A stretch of 64,000 nt of DNA from Candidatus Poribacteria bacterium (lineage in GTDB: Bacteria; Poribacteria; WGA-4E; WGA-3G), in contig JAPPBX010000038.1 of the NCBI GenBank assembly GCA_026702755.1, positions 1 to 64,000 on the forward strand, written 5' to 3'. Under the pieces are notes generated by a model. That model saw only the letters and a program-made list of their open reading frames with translations. It was not told where the DNA came from and did no database searches. Position 1 is the first letter of the stretch. Each line of letters begins with the position of its first letter. This document shows, one piece after another, positions 26,471 to 34,199 of the stretch. The translations under genes and the position numbers were made by a program.

Positions 26471-27361
26471 CTATTGTTTTGTTATCAAAAAAATGCCCAA
26501 TACCATTATTACTGCAGCGATCAAGCGGCGTTTTGTATAGGTCTCTTTCAAGGCGTACCCACCGAGCAGAACAACGAAAATGACAGAGCATTGCCGAACC
26601 GCAGTTACGTAGCTAACCTTTTCTGTCATCAAGACATAGAGGATGAGCGAATAGGAGGTTAAGGAGAGAACAACAACAGTGAGGGTTCGTTTCCATTCGG
26701 TTCGTCCAATCTCGATAATCTGCTGGTGTGGAAAGCGGGCGAGGCAGGACAACCCGTAAAAAACTTGCGATATACCGTTCTCCATTAGATAGTAGGTCAC
26801 GGCTCGCCACAACGGGGCATCTGTCGAGTGGCGATGAAATTCAGACATCCCTTGTTTGTCTATCAGTGAGTATCCAATGACACTCGCCAAAGTCGCAAAT
26901 GCCCAGACTGCATCAGGTTCTCGAAGGAAGCGAAGGAACGCCTTAAACTGGATACGTGCTTCGCGTTGTTGATAGAATAGTATGGAGACCATTACACATA
27001 AGATACCGATCAAGCCTTGGGCGGAGATTCGTTCCTTTAGGAAAAGGAAGGCGAAAAGTGGTAGAAAAGCTGGGGCAGCACGGCTGATTGGATAAACGAA
27101 CGAAATTTCGCCAACGGTATAAGCGTGCGTCAGAAACAGACGGTAGAACAGATGAACCAGTGCGGAGGCGACAATATAGACCCATACCGGTTTCGGAATT
27201 ATAGGGTGCTTGATACCAAAGGCAACGAACGCTATTACGATGGTGTAAAATCCACACCAAAAAAAGAGGATTCGAGTATCTCTGCTGGATTTGCTGTAGA
27301 AATTCCATAAGGCGTGGCAAAATGCTGACAGCAGAATTAAGGCAATTGAGGTAAGTGCCAT
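26471..27361 (-). CDS. EamA/DMT-family transporter
   Basis: This roughly 296-residue membrane protein has ten predicted helices in two EamA halves. Typical segments are MALTSIALILLSAFCHALW, PISRAAPAFLPLFAFLFLKERIS at the end of half one, and SVIFVVLLGGYALKETYTKRR plus LIAAVIMVLGIFLI at the end of half two. Such drug/metabolite transporters export small metabolites or take up nutrients. I placed the start at ATG 27361, preceded by AAAGG. The gene faces away from its neighbours and is flanked by two repeat elements. The substrate is unknown. Confidence 0.85.
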   Translation of the reverse strand: MALTSIALILLSAFCHALWNFYSKSSRDTRILFFWCGFYTIVIAFVAFGIKHPIIPKPVWVYIVASALVHLFYRLFLTHAYTVGEISFVYPISRAAPAFLPLFAFLFLKERISAQGLIGILCVMVSILFYQQREARIQFKAFLRFLREPDAVWAFATLASVIGYSLIDKQGMSEFHRHSTDAPLWRAVTYYLMENGISQVFYGLSCLARFPHQQIIEIGRTEWKRTLTVVVLSLTSYSLILYVLMTEKVSYVTAVRQCSVIFVVLLGGYALKETYTKRRLIAAVIMVLGIFLITKQ

Positions 27362-27408
27362 AGGACCTTTCTTTATTTGTAGGTACACGGTTTGTATCTG
27401 TTTGTTGA

Positions 27409-27530
27409 ATAACTGTCAGCAATCAGTAATCAGTTAGGAGGAGTTCGTTTAGTATTAATCCCTTGAAACTGACTGCTGAAAGGATTTTTGAAAAAATCCG
27501 CCCTGACTGCTGACGACTATTTCAGGAGGT
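27409..27530. repeat. Heptamer-repeat palindromic element (copy 4)
   Basis: AACTGTCAGCAATCAGTAATC on the left and CCCTGACTGCTGACGACTATT on the right are imperfect inverted arms. An inner hairpin GGATTTTTGAAAAAATCC lies near 27480-27500. The element ends just before the ribosome site of the cyclase gene. Confidence 0.55.
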
Positions 27531-27534
27531 AATT

Positions 27535-28491
27535 ATGTTCAAAAAGTCGAAAAAATACCAGTCTTTTATTCTGTTTGGGCTTGTCTTTGGCATACTTGCC
27601 CTCACAGCAACGGTTACCCTTACGCAAGAATCGTGGTTTCCTTCCGAATGGGGTGCTGATGATCGGCGGGGTGCCGTCAATCGCCTAACGCCGGAGAAAG
27701 TATTAGAAGCCGCGAGTTTGATTAAAACGGGTGAAGTCTTTCAACTCGGCAGAGTCTATGAAAGTGGTATCCCTGTTTTCGGAACCCGACATTACAGCCT
27801 GCGGATTCCAGCGATGTCAGGTCCACTCGGTGAGAACAAAACGAACTGGTTCGAGGAGATCTTCAGCGGTGAGATCGGTCAGATCGGCACGCAGTTTGAT
27901 GGACTCGGGCACATCGGCATCGGCGACCTCTACTACAACGGATTGGATCAGCACGATTTCGCCAAAGCCGAAGGACTCACAGAACTCGGTGTTGAGAACG
28001 TGGGCCCCATCGTGACACGCGGTGTGCTGATTGATGTCGCTGGCTATAAAGGCGTTGAACACCTCGGCGATAGTTACGAAATTACGCGCGCTGATCTGGA
28101 GGGTGCCCTGAAAAAGCAGGGTGTCGAGATTACCCCCGGCGATGTCGTTATCATCCACACCGGCTGGGGTAAATTCTGGATGACAGATAACGATCGCTAC
28201 GGTGCCACGGAACCCGGCATTGGGTTGGAAGCGGGGCAATACCTCGTCGATCAGAAAATTGTGATGCTGTGTAGCGATAACTGGGGAATTGAGGTCGTCC
28301 CGAACCCTGATGAAACCCTTGCATTTCCTGTGCATCAGCTGTTTATTGTCAAACACGGCATTTACAACCTTGAAAACATTATTACAGAGGAGTTAGCGGC
28401 GGCGAAGGTTTATGAATTCGCTTTCAGTTTTGCCCCGCTGCGTCTCAAAGGGGCGACGGGTTCCCCCGGCAATCCGATCGCCATTCGATAG
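27535..28491 (+). CDS. Exported cyclase-family protein (kynurenine-formamidase-like)
   Basis: The 318-residue protein has a signal peptide (ILFGLVFGILALTATVTLTQ), then the PF04199-type cyclase fold. Visible features are WGADDRRGAVNRL, the IGTQFDGLGHIG metal-site region, GDVVIIHTGWGKFW, and CSDNWGIEV. In the classic kynurenine formamidase motif (HxGTHxDxPxH) the first two His residues are replaced here by Gln, while Asp and the last His remain. This fits a subgroup of unknown substrate. AGGAGG precedes ATG 27535. It is probably periplasmic. A 24-nt palindrome follows the stop. Confidence 0.83.
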   Translation: MFKKSKKYQSFILFGLVFGILALTATVTLTQESWFPSEWGADDRRGAVNRLTPEKVLEAASLIKTGEVFQLGRVYESGIPVFGTRHYSLRIPAMSGPLGENKTNWFEEIFSGEIGQIGTQFDGLGHIGIGDLYYNGLDQHDFAKAEGLTELGVENVGPIVTRGVLIDVAGYKGVEHLGDSYEITRADLEGALKKQGVEITPGDVVIIHTGWGKFWMTDNDRYGATEPGIGLEAGQYLVDQKIVMLCSDNWGIEVVPNPDETLAFPVHQLFIVKHGIYNLENIITEELAAAKVYEFAFSFAPLRLKGATGSPGNPIAIR

Positions 28492-28501
28492 TTTCTTATA
28501 G

Positions 28502-28525
28502 TGGGACAGCAGTACTGCTGTCCCA
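28502..28525. terminator. Perfect palindrome after the cyclase gene
   Basis: TGGGACAGCA-GTAC-TGCTGTCCCA forms a 10-bp stem with a 4-nt loop, 11 nt after the cyclase stop codon. No strong U-tract follows on either strand, so it may be a mRNA-end hairpin or a repeat rather than a classical terminator. Confidence 0.45.
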
Positions 28526-28731
28526 TAATCCCCTCTCTTTCCTATCTACATCTGCACAAATCCGTGCAGTTATCTCTCCGTTTGCCCCGTTTCGTGCAGT
28601 CTGTACACACGCCAAACCCACTAAATCCGGTATATCTCCTCTTCTTTCCCTTATTTTAGATTGGCACGGAAATTGCTATTATATTATTCGATAACATTAG
28701 CAATGAAAGTATAATTTAGGGGAGATTTTCC

Positions 28732-29703
28732 ATGAAAGTACTACGTGTTTTCTTTTTCTGTTGTTTAAGTTTAGGCTTATTGTGTTCTGTTTCTGCGGAA
28801 TCGCTCGCGGCTGAGAAAATTGTGTTTTCGTCCAATCGGAATGGCAACTCGGAAATTTATATAATGAATCCCGATGGCAGTCAACAGGTTAGATTGACCA
28901 ATCACCGCGCATCCGATATCAATCCGGTTTTTTCGCCGACAGGGGAAGAGATCCTCTTTGTTTCCGATCGAAGTGGAGAGCGTGATCTCTATATTATGCG
29001 CGTTGATGGGCATGGTGAGCGACCCGTATTTCGAACGGACCCCGCATACAGAAGTTATGCCGCTTGGTCCCCGGATGGGAAAAAAATTGTTTATTCTCAA
29101 CATGATTTTGCGGCTGACCTTGGAACCGTCTACACTGCTAAGGCGGATGGAACGTCGGTAAACAGCGTTGTTGAAAGTGAAAGTGCGGAAACCGGGGATC
29201 CTGTTTGGTCCCCGGATGGAACAGAAATCGCGTATGTTGTGCATGGAGAGATTAATTGGACGAGTCGCCAAATCCGATTTATCGATCTGAAAACCCGCAA
29301 AGAAGAGACACTCCTACCGGATGGCATTCCGCGAATGTGGCAACCGGCGTGGTCATCTGTTTCCAACAAGATCGCCTTTGTCTGGTATAAACCAGAACTT
29401 CGACAGCAGTCGATATTCATCGTCAACCGCGATGGAAGTGGACTTCAACACATTGTTGATGTAATTGTTGTCATGCGGACAAAAGCTCTTGCCTGGTCGC
29501 CCTCTGGTGATGAACTTGTCTATTCCCAGTCAGTTGGAAACGCATCTCATATCTTCAAAATCAATTTGGTGACGCATGGTGTCACACAACTTACGCATGA
29601 GGGAAGCAATTATGCGGGCGATTGGTTTGACCCATCCGCTTTACCCGTTTCCCCACAGCCACAGTTGCTCACAACCACATGGGGTAAGATCAAAACTGAA
29701 TGA
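28732..29703 (+). CDS. Secreted TolB-like beta-propeller with TTWG tail
   Basis: The 323-residue protein has a signal peptide (VFFFCCLSLGLLCSVSAES), then WD40-like PD40 repeats: KIVFSSNRNGNSEIYIMN, PVFSPTGEEILFVSDRSG, AAWSPDGKKIVY, PVWSPDGTEIAYV, LAWSPSGDELVYS. This is the TolB C-terminal-type propeller and probably has five or six blades. It lacks the TolB N-terminal domain, so it is not TolB itself. It ends LPVSPQPQLLTTTWGKIKTE, the same C-terminal tail as the five LamG proteins in this window. This suggests a shared export or anchoring route. The start at 28732 follows GGGGAG. Confidence 0.8.
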   Translation: MKVLRVFFFCCLSLGLLCSVSAESLAAEKIVFSSNRNGNSEIYIMNPDGSQQVRLTNHRASDINPVFSPTGEEILFVSDRSGERDLYIMRVDGHGERPVFRTDPAYRSYAAWSPDGKKIVYSQHDFAADLGTVYTAKADGTSVNSVVESESAETGDPVWSPDGTEIAYVVHGEINWTSRQIRFIDLKTRKEETLLPDGIPRMWQPAWSSVSNKIAFVWYKPELRQQSIFIVNRDGSGLQHIVDVIVVMRTKALAWSPSGDELVYSQSVGNASHIFKINLVTHGVTQLTHEGSNYAGDWFDPSALPVSPQPQLLTTTWGKIKTE

Positions 29704-29831
29704 TTATGTATGCCCAAACGGTATAATCTCCAAAGCCGACATAAAAAAGAATTACAACCCCACAAGTGAACTCAAATGGAAGTAGAGGTATTTAGGGCTA
29801 TTCACTAATGAATGAGATGGAGGGAAGACCG

Positions 29832-30431
29832 ATGTTGAGTAGAACCTATTTTTTCAGCGTATGTGTGGCAATAATCGGAGTGTGTCTACTCACGGTAGGT
29901 TGCGCACCACTTCCAAAACGAATAGCGGCTACACAACTATCCTGCGAGAAATATCCATTGCTCGTTGATGGCGATCTTGCCACAACCAGTTTCCTGAAAG
30001 TAAAAGGTTTTGTTGGAAAGGATAACGCTTCTTATAAGAACTGGCACCGATATGGCGACTGGGTGGAAGGTAAACATAGGATTGATGCCTTGATTCAACT
30101 TGACGCACTTACGAATGTCGCTTACATCAAGGTGCATCCAGTTTCAACCATCTATCGTCTCTCGGTAGAAACATCCACCGCAGAGACAGCGAATGAAAAA
30201 TCACATCATTTTGAGCCAGTAACAAGTCATAAGATTGCCAGGTCCGAGAACGGCGAGGTGATACGTATTGACATCGACAGACCTGTGCGGATACTGCGAG
30301 TTTCTATCTATGTCAATCGCGATTTAGCACGCACTATACAAGAACCATTGACTCGGAAAACTAAATTGTCCTTTGAGGATGTTGTGATTCGAGAAATTCG
30401 GTTGTATCAGAGCCAGAACTTCACGAAGTAA
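29832..30431 (+). CDS. Lipoprotein with discoidin-like beta-sandwich
   Basis: The roughly 199-residue protein starts MLSRTYFFSVCVAIIGVCLL and has a lipobox ending LTVGC, so it is a lipoprotein. The mature part begins with a YPLLVDGDLATTSF segment and later shows strands such as ALIQLDALTNVAYIKV and PVRILRVSIYVN, consistent with an F5/8-type C (discoidin-like) sandwich that binds sugars or surfaces. I placed the start at ATG 29832, eight bases after GGAGGG. A second lipoprotein gene follows 48 nt later. Confidence 0.65.
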   Translation: MLSRTYFFSVCVAIIGVCLLTVGCAPLPKRIAATQLSCEKYPLLVDGDLATTSFLKVKGFVGKDNASYKNWHRYGDWVEGKHRIDALIQLDALTNVAYIKVHPVSTIYRLSVETSTAETANEKSHHFEPVTSHKIARSENGEVIRIDIDRPVRILRVSIYVNRDLARTIQEPLTRKTKLSFEDVVIREIRLYQSQNFTK

Positions 30432-30434
30432 ATG

Positions 30435-30993
30435 ATGAAACTACCGCCAATTTCCATCGCATCACAAGGAGATTTGAAAATGAACAAATTTACACTACTC
30501 GTATTCGTCGCGAGTATCTTACTCGTCGGGTGTACGGCATCGAAGCATTTGATGAATGCCCCCGAACCCTCGCCAGAGCAAGAAATACAGCGACAAGAAG
30601 TACAGCGAATTCTGGAGGTGTGGCAGGGAAGGCACATTTCAACAGCGATTCAAAAATGGGGAACACCTCATGGAATCAGCAACACCGACACAGGTTCAAA
30701 AATTTACATTTGGCAGACACCTTCGCTGACTTTTCTACAGCAAGCACATCGCGAAATCATTTCCAACAGACAGTCAGTTAACCTCGGACGGCGGGTAACA
30801 CAGACACCCGATACAACAGTTAAAATGTATCAACTTATGTTTCATACAGACCCAAAGGGTGTAATTTACAAAATTTCGGCGAAAAGAGATTTGAACCCCA
30901 GTGCCGGTTCTCGAAGTTCTCATTTTTCTCAAGAGAAGCCGGGGGGCACAAAATAATACGATGAAACTACCCACAATTTCAATCGCATCACAT
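30435..30993 (+). repeat. Direct repeat: copied 5' end of the TIM-barrel gene
   Basis: ATGAAACTACCGCCAATTTC at 30435 matches the start of the TIM-barrel gene at 30961 in 29 of 33 positions (both read MKLPxISIAS). The two copies (30435-30467 and 30961-30993) flank the small lipoprotein gene, suggesting it was inserted or copied into the first codons. Confidence 0.75.
30480..30956 (+). CDS. Small lipoprotein of unknown function
   Basis: This 158-residue protein begins MNKFTLLVFVASILLVGCTA, a signal peptide with a lipobox. After a charged helix (EQEIQRQEVQRILEVWQG) it has a compact beta region with KIYIWQTPS. I do not recognise the fold with confidence; it recalls small lipoproteins of the outer-membrane-assembly type. 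The start at 30480 is 8 nt after AAGGAG. The gene is bracketed by a direct repeat of the first codons of the following TIM-barrel gene, which indicates a recent insertion. Confidence 0.55.
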   Translation: MNKFTLLVFVASILLVGCTASKHLMNAPEPSPEQEIQRQEVQRILEVWQGRHISTAIQKWGTPHGISNTDTGSKIYIWQTPSLTFLQQAHREIISNRQSVNLGRRVTQTPDTTVKMYQLMFHTDPKGVIYKISAKRDLNPSAGSRSSHFSQEKPGGTK

Positions 30994-31857
30994 CGCGTCA
31001 CGCGGCTTATCATCGGTGGTAATCCGTATAGCGGCATTTCGCACCGTTCTGCAGCGGCATCGAAAGCCATGGAGGATTACTATACGGCATTCCAAGTTAT
31101 GGCAGACCTCCGACAAGCGGAGGAGAACGGCATTAATACCGTCCTCGCTCGCGCCGACAGACATATCATGCGCACACTCAATGAATACTGGAACGCGGGT
31201 GGCACAATTCAGTGGATTGCGCAGACACCAAAAGATACAGAGTACGCCGATCTCAGCGAATACTTACAGATTATTGCGCGCTATAAACCGATTGCTATCT
31301 ATCATCACGGTGGCACGACCGATAAGTTGTACGCAGAAGGACGGCTCGGTTCGTTGCATGAGAGCCTCAAACATATCCGCGATCTGGGTTGTACTGTCGG
31401 ACTCGGCACGCACGATCCACAGGTCCTCAAGTACTGCTATGCTGAAGGATATGATGTTGACTTTTATGTCTGTGCGTTGTATAATCATACAAAGCATAGA
31501 GAACTCTATCTGCCGAATGATCGAGATGCAGCGTTCGCCGCTATAAAGGCAATACCAGTGCCGATAATCGCCATAAAGGTATTAGCCGCTGGTAGAAGCG
31601 AGCCGCGAGAAGCGTTTCAACTCGCCCTTGAAAATATCAAACCGACTGATGCGATGGCGGTTGGAATGTACACCCAATTCCAATCGGATCAGATATACCA
31701 GAATGCGACCACTGTTGCAAAATTATTATCTGAATCAGGATTAGAGGATTCAAGAAATATCACCGGAGAAACAAAACAGAATGAACAGGATTACGGAACC
31801 GGAAGTGATGGATACGGTGGAAGCCGCCGAAGCCTACGATGCGATGGAGCACGGTGA
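30961..31857 (+). CDS. TIM-barrel protein, aldo/keto-reductase-like
   Basis: The 298-residue protein opens MKLPTISIASHRVTRLIIGG and has an alternating pattern consistent with a TIM barrel: NGINTVLARADRHIM, PIAIYHHGGTTDKLYAEGR, CTVGLGTHDPQVL, PIIAIKVLAAGR. It resembles aldo/keto-reductase-like and related proteins of unknown substrate, but the catalytic tetrad is not clear. Its 3' end overlaps the next gene by 77 nt in another frame, so the last 25 residues may be an extension. The pair is probably cotranscribed. Confidence 0.6.
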   Translation: MKLPTISIASHRVTRLIIGGNPYSGISHRSAAASKAMEDYYTAFQVMADLRQAEENGINTVLARADRHIMRTLNEYWNAGGTIQWIAQTPKDTEYADLSEYLQIIARYKPIAIYHHGGTTDKLYAEGRLGSLHESLKHIRDLGCTVGLGTHDPQVLKYCYAEGYDVDFYVCALYNHTKHRELYLPNDRDAAFAAIKAIPVPIIAIKVLAAGRSEPREAFQLALENIKPTDAMAVGMYTQFQSDQIYQNATTVAKLLSESGLEDSRNITGETKQNEQDYGTGSDGYGGSRRSLRCDGAR

Positions 31858-32434
31858 GGTTGACCGGGCTTTCGTAGACCGTGTTGTCGCACTCGGCGCA
31901 AACACGGGACATTTTCTCGATGTCGGCACCGGTCCCGCACAGATTCCTATCCTACTCGCGCAACGTTGTCCCGATCTCCACATCACCGCGATTGACCTGT
32001 CCGCGGAGATGCTGAAGATAGCGGAACGCCACGTCGCAGATGCCGGTCTCACCGATCGGATAACCCTCGAACTCGTCGATGCCAAAACCCTACCCTACCC
32101 CGACAACACCTTTGACGGACTTATCTCCAACAGCATTGTACATCACATCCACGATGCGCTAAAGGCACTCCAAGAGATGGGCAGAGTTGCTCGTCCTAAG
32201 GGGACTGTGCTTATCCGTGACCTCATCCGTCCTGAAACACCCGCAGACGCACAAGCCTTTGTTGACAAGTATGCCGCAGATGACACCCCATATCAACAGA
32301 AGTTATACTACGATTCTTTCCTCGCCGCGTTCACCATTGCCGAAGTCAATGAGATGCTAACACAGATGGACATGCCGGGTGCCGTTGTCGTCCAGAGCAC
32401 TGATCGGCATTGGTCGATTGAGTGTCCTGGGTGA
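31781..32434 (+). CDS. Class I SAM-dependent methyltransferase
   Basis: This 217-residue protein has motif I FLDVGTGPAQIPILLA, motif II-like ITAIDLSAEMLKIAERH, and the post-II region PYPDNTFDGLISNSIVHHI, all typical of class I methyltransferases that use S-adenosylmethionine. It overlaps the TIM-barrel gene by 77 nt, a strong sign of operon coupling. The methyl acceptor is unknown. It has no signal peptide. Confidence 0.88.
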   Translation: MNRITEPEVMDTVEAAEAYDAMEHGEVDRAFVDRVVALGANTGHFLDVGTGPAQIPILLAQRCPDLHITAIDLSAEMLKIAERHVADAGLTDRITLELVDAKTLPYPDNTFDGLISNSIVHHIHDALKALQEMGRVARPKGTVLIRDLIRPETPADAQAFVDKYAADDTPYQQKLYYDSFLAAFTIAEVNEMLTQMDMPGAVVVQSTDRHWSIECPG

Positions 32435-32678
32435 TTGTCTGGACCAGGATTTACAAGATAAGATGCAATTTTAAGAGAAAATCTTTTCTCTTATCCGTGA
32501 AGTCTGTGTAATCCGTGATAATCAGTGATTCAGACGATCAACACCTTTCGTGCGCCAACTAAATTTTCCCACTGAGTCTTAATTTTTTCTACACTTTCTT
32601 TTCAAAAATATGTTATGATATTGGCAAACCCTCAAGATACAGAATCTAAAATTTCGCGCTTACATAGGAGAAATCGCA

Positions 32679-33428
32679 ATGCCCAAAGTTATCTTTGTGT
32701 TGTCACTCTGTTCACTCCTCATTATTGCCGGTCTTAGTATCGCTAATGTCGCAGAAGATGGGCTCGTCGCTTACTGGCCCTTTGATGAAGGCGAGGGTAA
32801 AGAAGCCGTAGATGTCACTGGCAATGGACATGATGGAGAATTTAACGGAAATCCCAAGTGGATTGATGGAAAGTTCGGTCCCGGACTCGAATTTGACGGT
32901 GAGGAGGACCATGTCGTCGTCGCGGATGATCCCGCCTTCGCCATTGAGGAAAATATTACGCTCATGGCGTGGTTCAGCCCAAATGATGTACTCACCAGAC
33001 GACGCTTGATGGTCAAAAACAACTCCATTTTCGTTATTTTCGACTTCGGCAACGTAGATAGTATTGATTTCCTCGTCAAACCGAACAACACTTTTGCTGA
33101 ATCAACAACAACCGATTGGAAAATCGGTGAGTGGTATCACTTCGCTGGAACATTCGATGGAAAAACAATGAAGGTTTACATAAACGGCAAACTTGAAGGC
33201 GACGCTGCCAACAACGTGCCGATCGCACCTTCCGCATTAGAACTCTGGATCGGTGGTGACGATTTCGGCAGACCAACAGATTTTTTCCCCGGTAAAATTG
33301 ATGAAGTGCGCCTCTATGAGAAGACCTTGAGCGAAGCCGACATCCAAAAAGTTATGGAAACGCCGCAAGATGTAGAAGCGCGTGGAAAACTCACAGCAAC
33401 GTGGGGAAAATTGAAAGCAGGGTTTTAA
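32679..33428 (+). CDS. Secreted LamG-domain protein with TTWG tail
   Basis: The 249-residue protein has a signal peptide (VLSLCSLLIIAGLSIANV), then a LamG/concanavalin-like domain: GLVAYWPFDEGEGKEAVD, GPGLEFDGEEDHVVV, NITLMAWFSPND, WYHFAGTFDGKTMKVYINGK, KIDEVRLYEKTLSE. This fold binds carbohydrates or surfaces. It ends GKLTATWGKLKAGF, the conserved tail shared with five other proteins here. AGGAGAAATC precedes the ATG. A weak promoter candidate with TATGAT lies near 32614. It is probably a surface or secreted adhesin. Confidence 0.85.
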   Translation: MPKVIFVLSLCSLLIIAGLSIANVAEDGLVAYWPFDEGEGKEAVDVTGNGHDGEFNGNPKWIDGKFGPGLEFDGEEDHVVVADDPAFAIEENITLMAWFSPNDVLTRRRLMVKNNSIFVIFDFGNVDSIDFLVKPNNTFAESTTTDWKIGEWYHFAGTFDGKTMKVYINGKLEGDAANNVPIAPSALELWIGGDDFGRPTDFFPGKIDEVRLYEKTLSEADIQKVMETPQDVEARGKLTATWGKLKAGF

Positions 33429-33484
33429 AAGATGTCTGCTCTTCAAACAGTTTGGTAGGAGAACAGAGTCTCATGGAGGCAATT

Positions 33485-34063
33485 ATGTCAACGCTTACAG
33501 CACAAACCTATCTAACACCCCAGGAGTATCTCGCTTGGGAACGCAAGCAGCCCTTTAAGAACGAATACCACAACGGACAGATCATCGCGATGTCTGGGGC
33601 AAACCGCTGGCACAATTGTATCACAGTGGATATAGCTGTCCAACTTAGTAACCAATTGATGGGAAAAGAGTGTGAAGTCTACATCAGCCAGATGCGCGTG
33701 CGTACCAGTCCGGAGATCTCCTACTTCTATCCGGATGTTATCGTTGTTTGTGGTGAACCGCGTTTTGAGGATGACACCTTTGACACACTTCTCAATCCGA
33801 TTGTTGTTATAGAAGTGCTGTCACCCTCAACCGCAGCATTTGATCGTGGTGAAAAATTTGAGCACTATAAGCAGCTCACGTCCTTGCAAGAATACATCCT
33901 TATTTCACAAAACAGCGTGCGCGTTGAACACTACTGTCGTCAAGATAAACAATGGATCCACAACACATTTCAGCGTCTTGAAGATATATTGTCACTCGCT
34001 TCTATTGAATGTGAAGTACCCTTACGTGCCATCTACAGACGTGTCATGCCCGATGCATCATAA
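33485..34063 (+). CDS. Uma2-family endonuclease (DUF820)
   Basis: The roughly 192-residue protein belongs to the PD-(D/E)XK-like Uma2 family. It opens MSTLTAQTYLTPQEYLAWER and has EYHNGQIIAMSGAN, FYPDVIVVC (catalytic Asp region), NPIVVIEVLSPST (Glu) and FEHYKQLTSLQEYILIS, the standard order. Uma2 genes are frequent in Cyanobacteria and Poribacteria, and their biological role remains unclear. I placed the start at ATG 33485 because GGAGG at 33475-33479 is well spaced. It follows the LamG gene by 56 nt. Confidence 0.85.
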   Translation: MSTLTAQTYLTPQEYLAWERKQPFKNEYHNGQIIAMSGANRWHNCITVDIAVQLSNQLMGKECEVYISQMRVRTSPEISYFYPDVIVVCGEPRFEDDTFDTLLNPIVVIEVLSPSTAAFDRGEKFEHYKQLTSLQEYILISQNSVRVEHYCRQDKQWIHNTFQRLEDILSLASIECEVPLRAIYRRVMPDAS

Positions 34064-34065
34064 AA

Positions 34066-34178
34066 ATTGTCAGTTCGCTTCGCTTTCAGTTAGGAGGGTC
34101 TCTGTAGCGGCTACGGCAAACGGGACTGCCACGAGAGGTTTCTTAACTGATAACTGATAACTGACAACCGATAACTAT
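34066..34178. repeat. Heptamer-repeat intergenic element (copy 5)
   Basis: The left side has ATTGTCAGTT then CAGTTAGGAGG, and the right side has TTAACTGAT AACTGAT AACTGAC AACCGAT AACT. It resembles the copies at 14.7 and 22.7 kb and sits directly before gpmI. Confidence 0.6.
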
Positions 34179-34199
34179 ATGCGATAAGAAGGAATTTGC

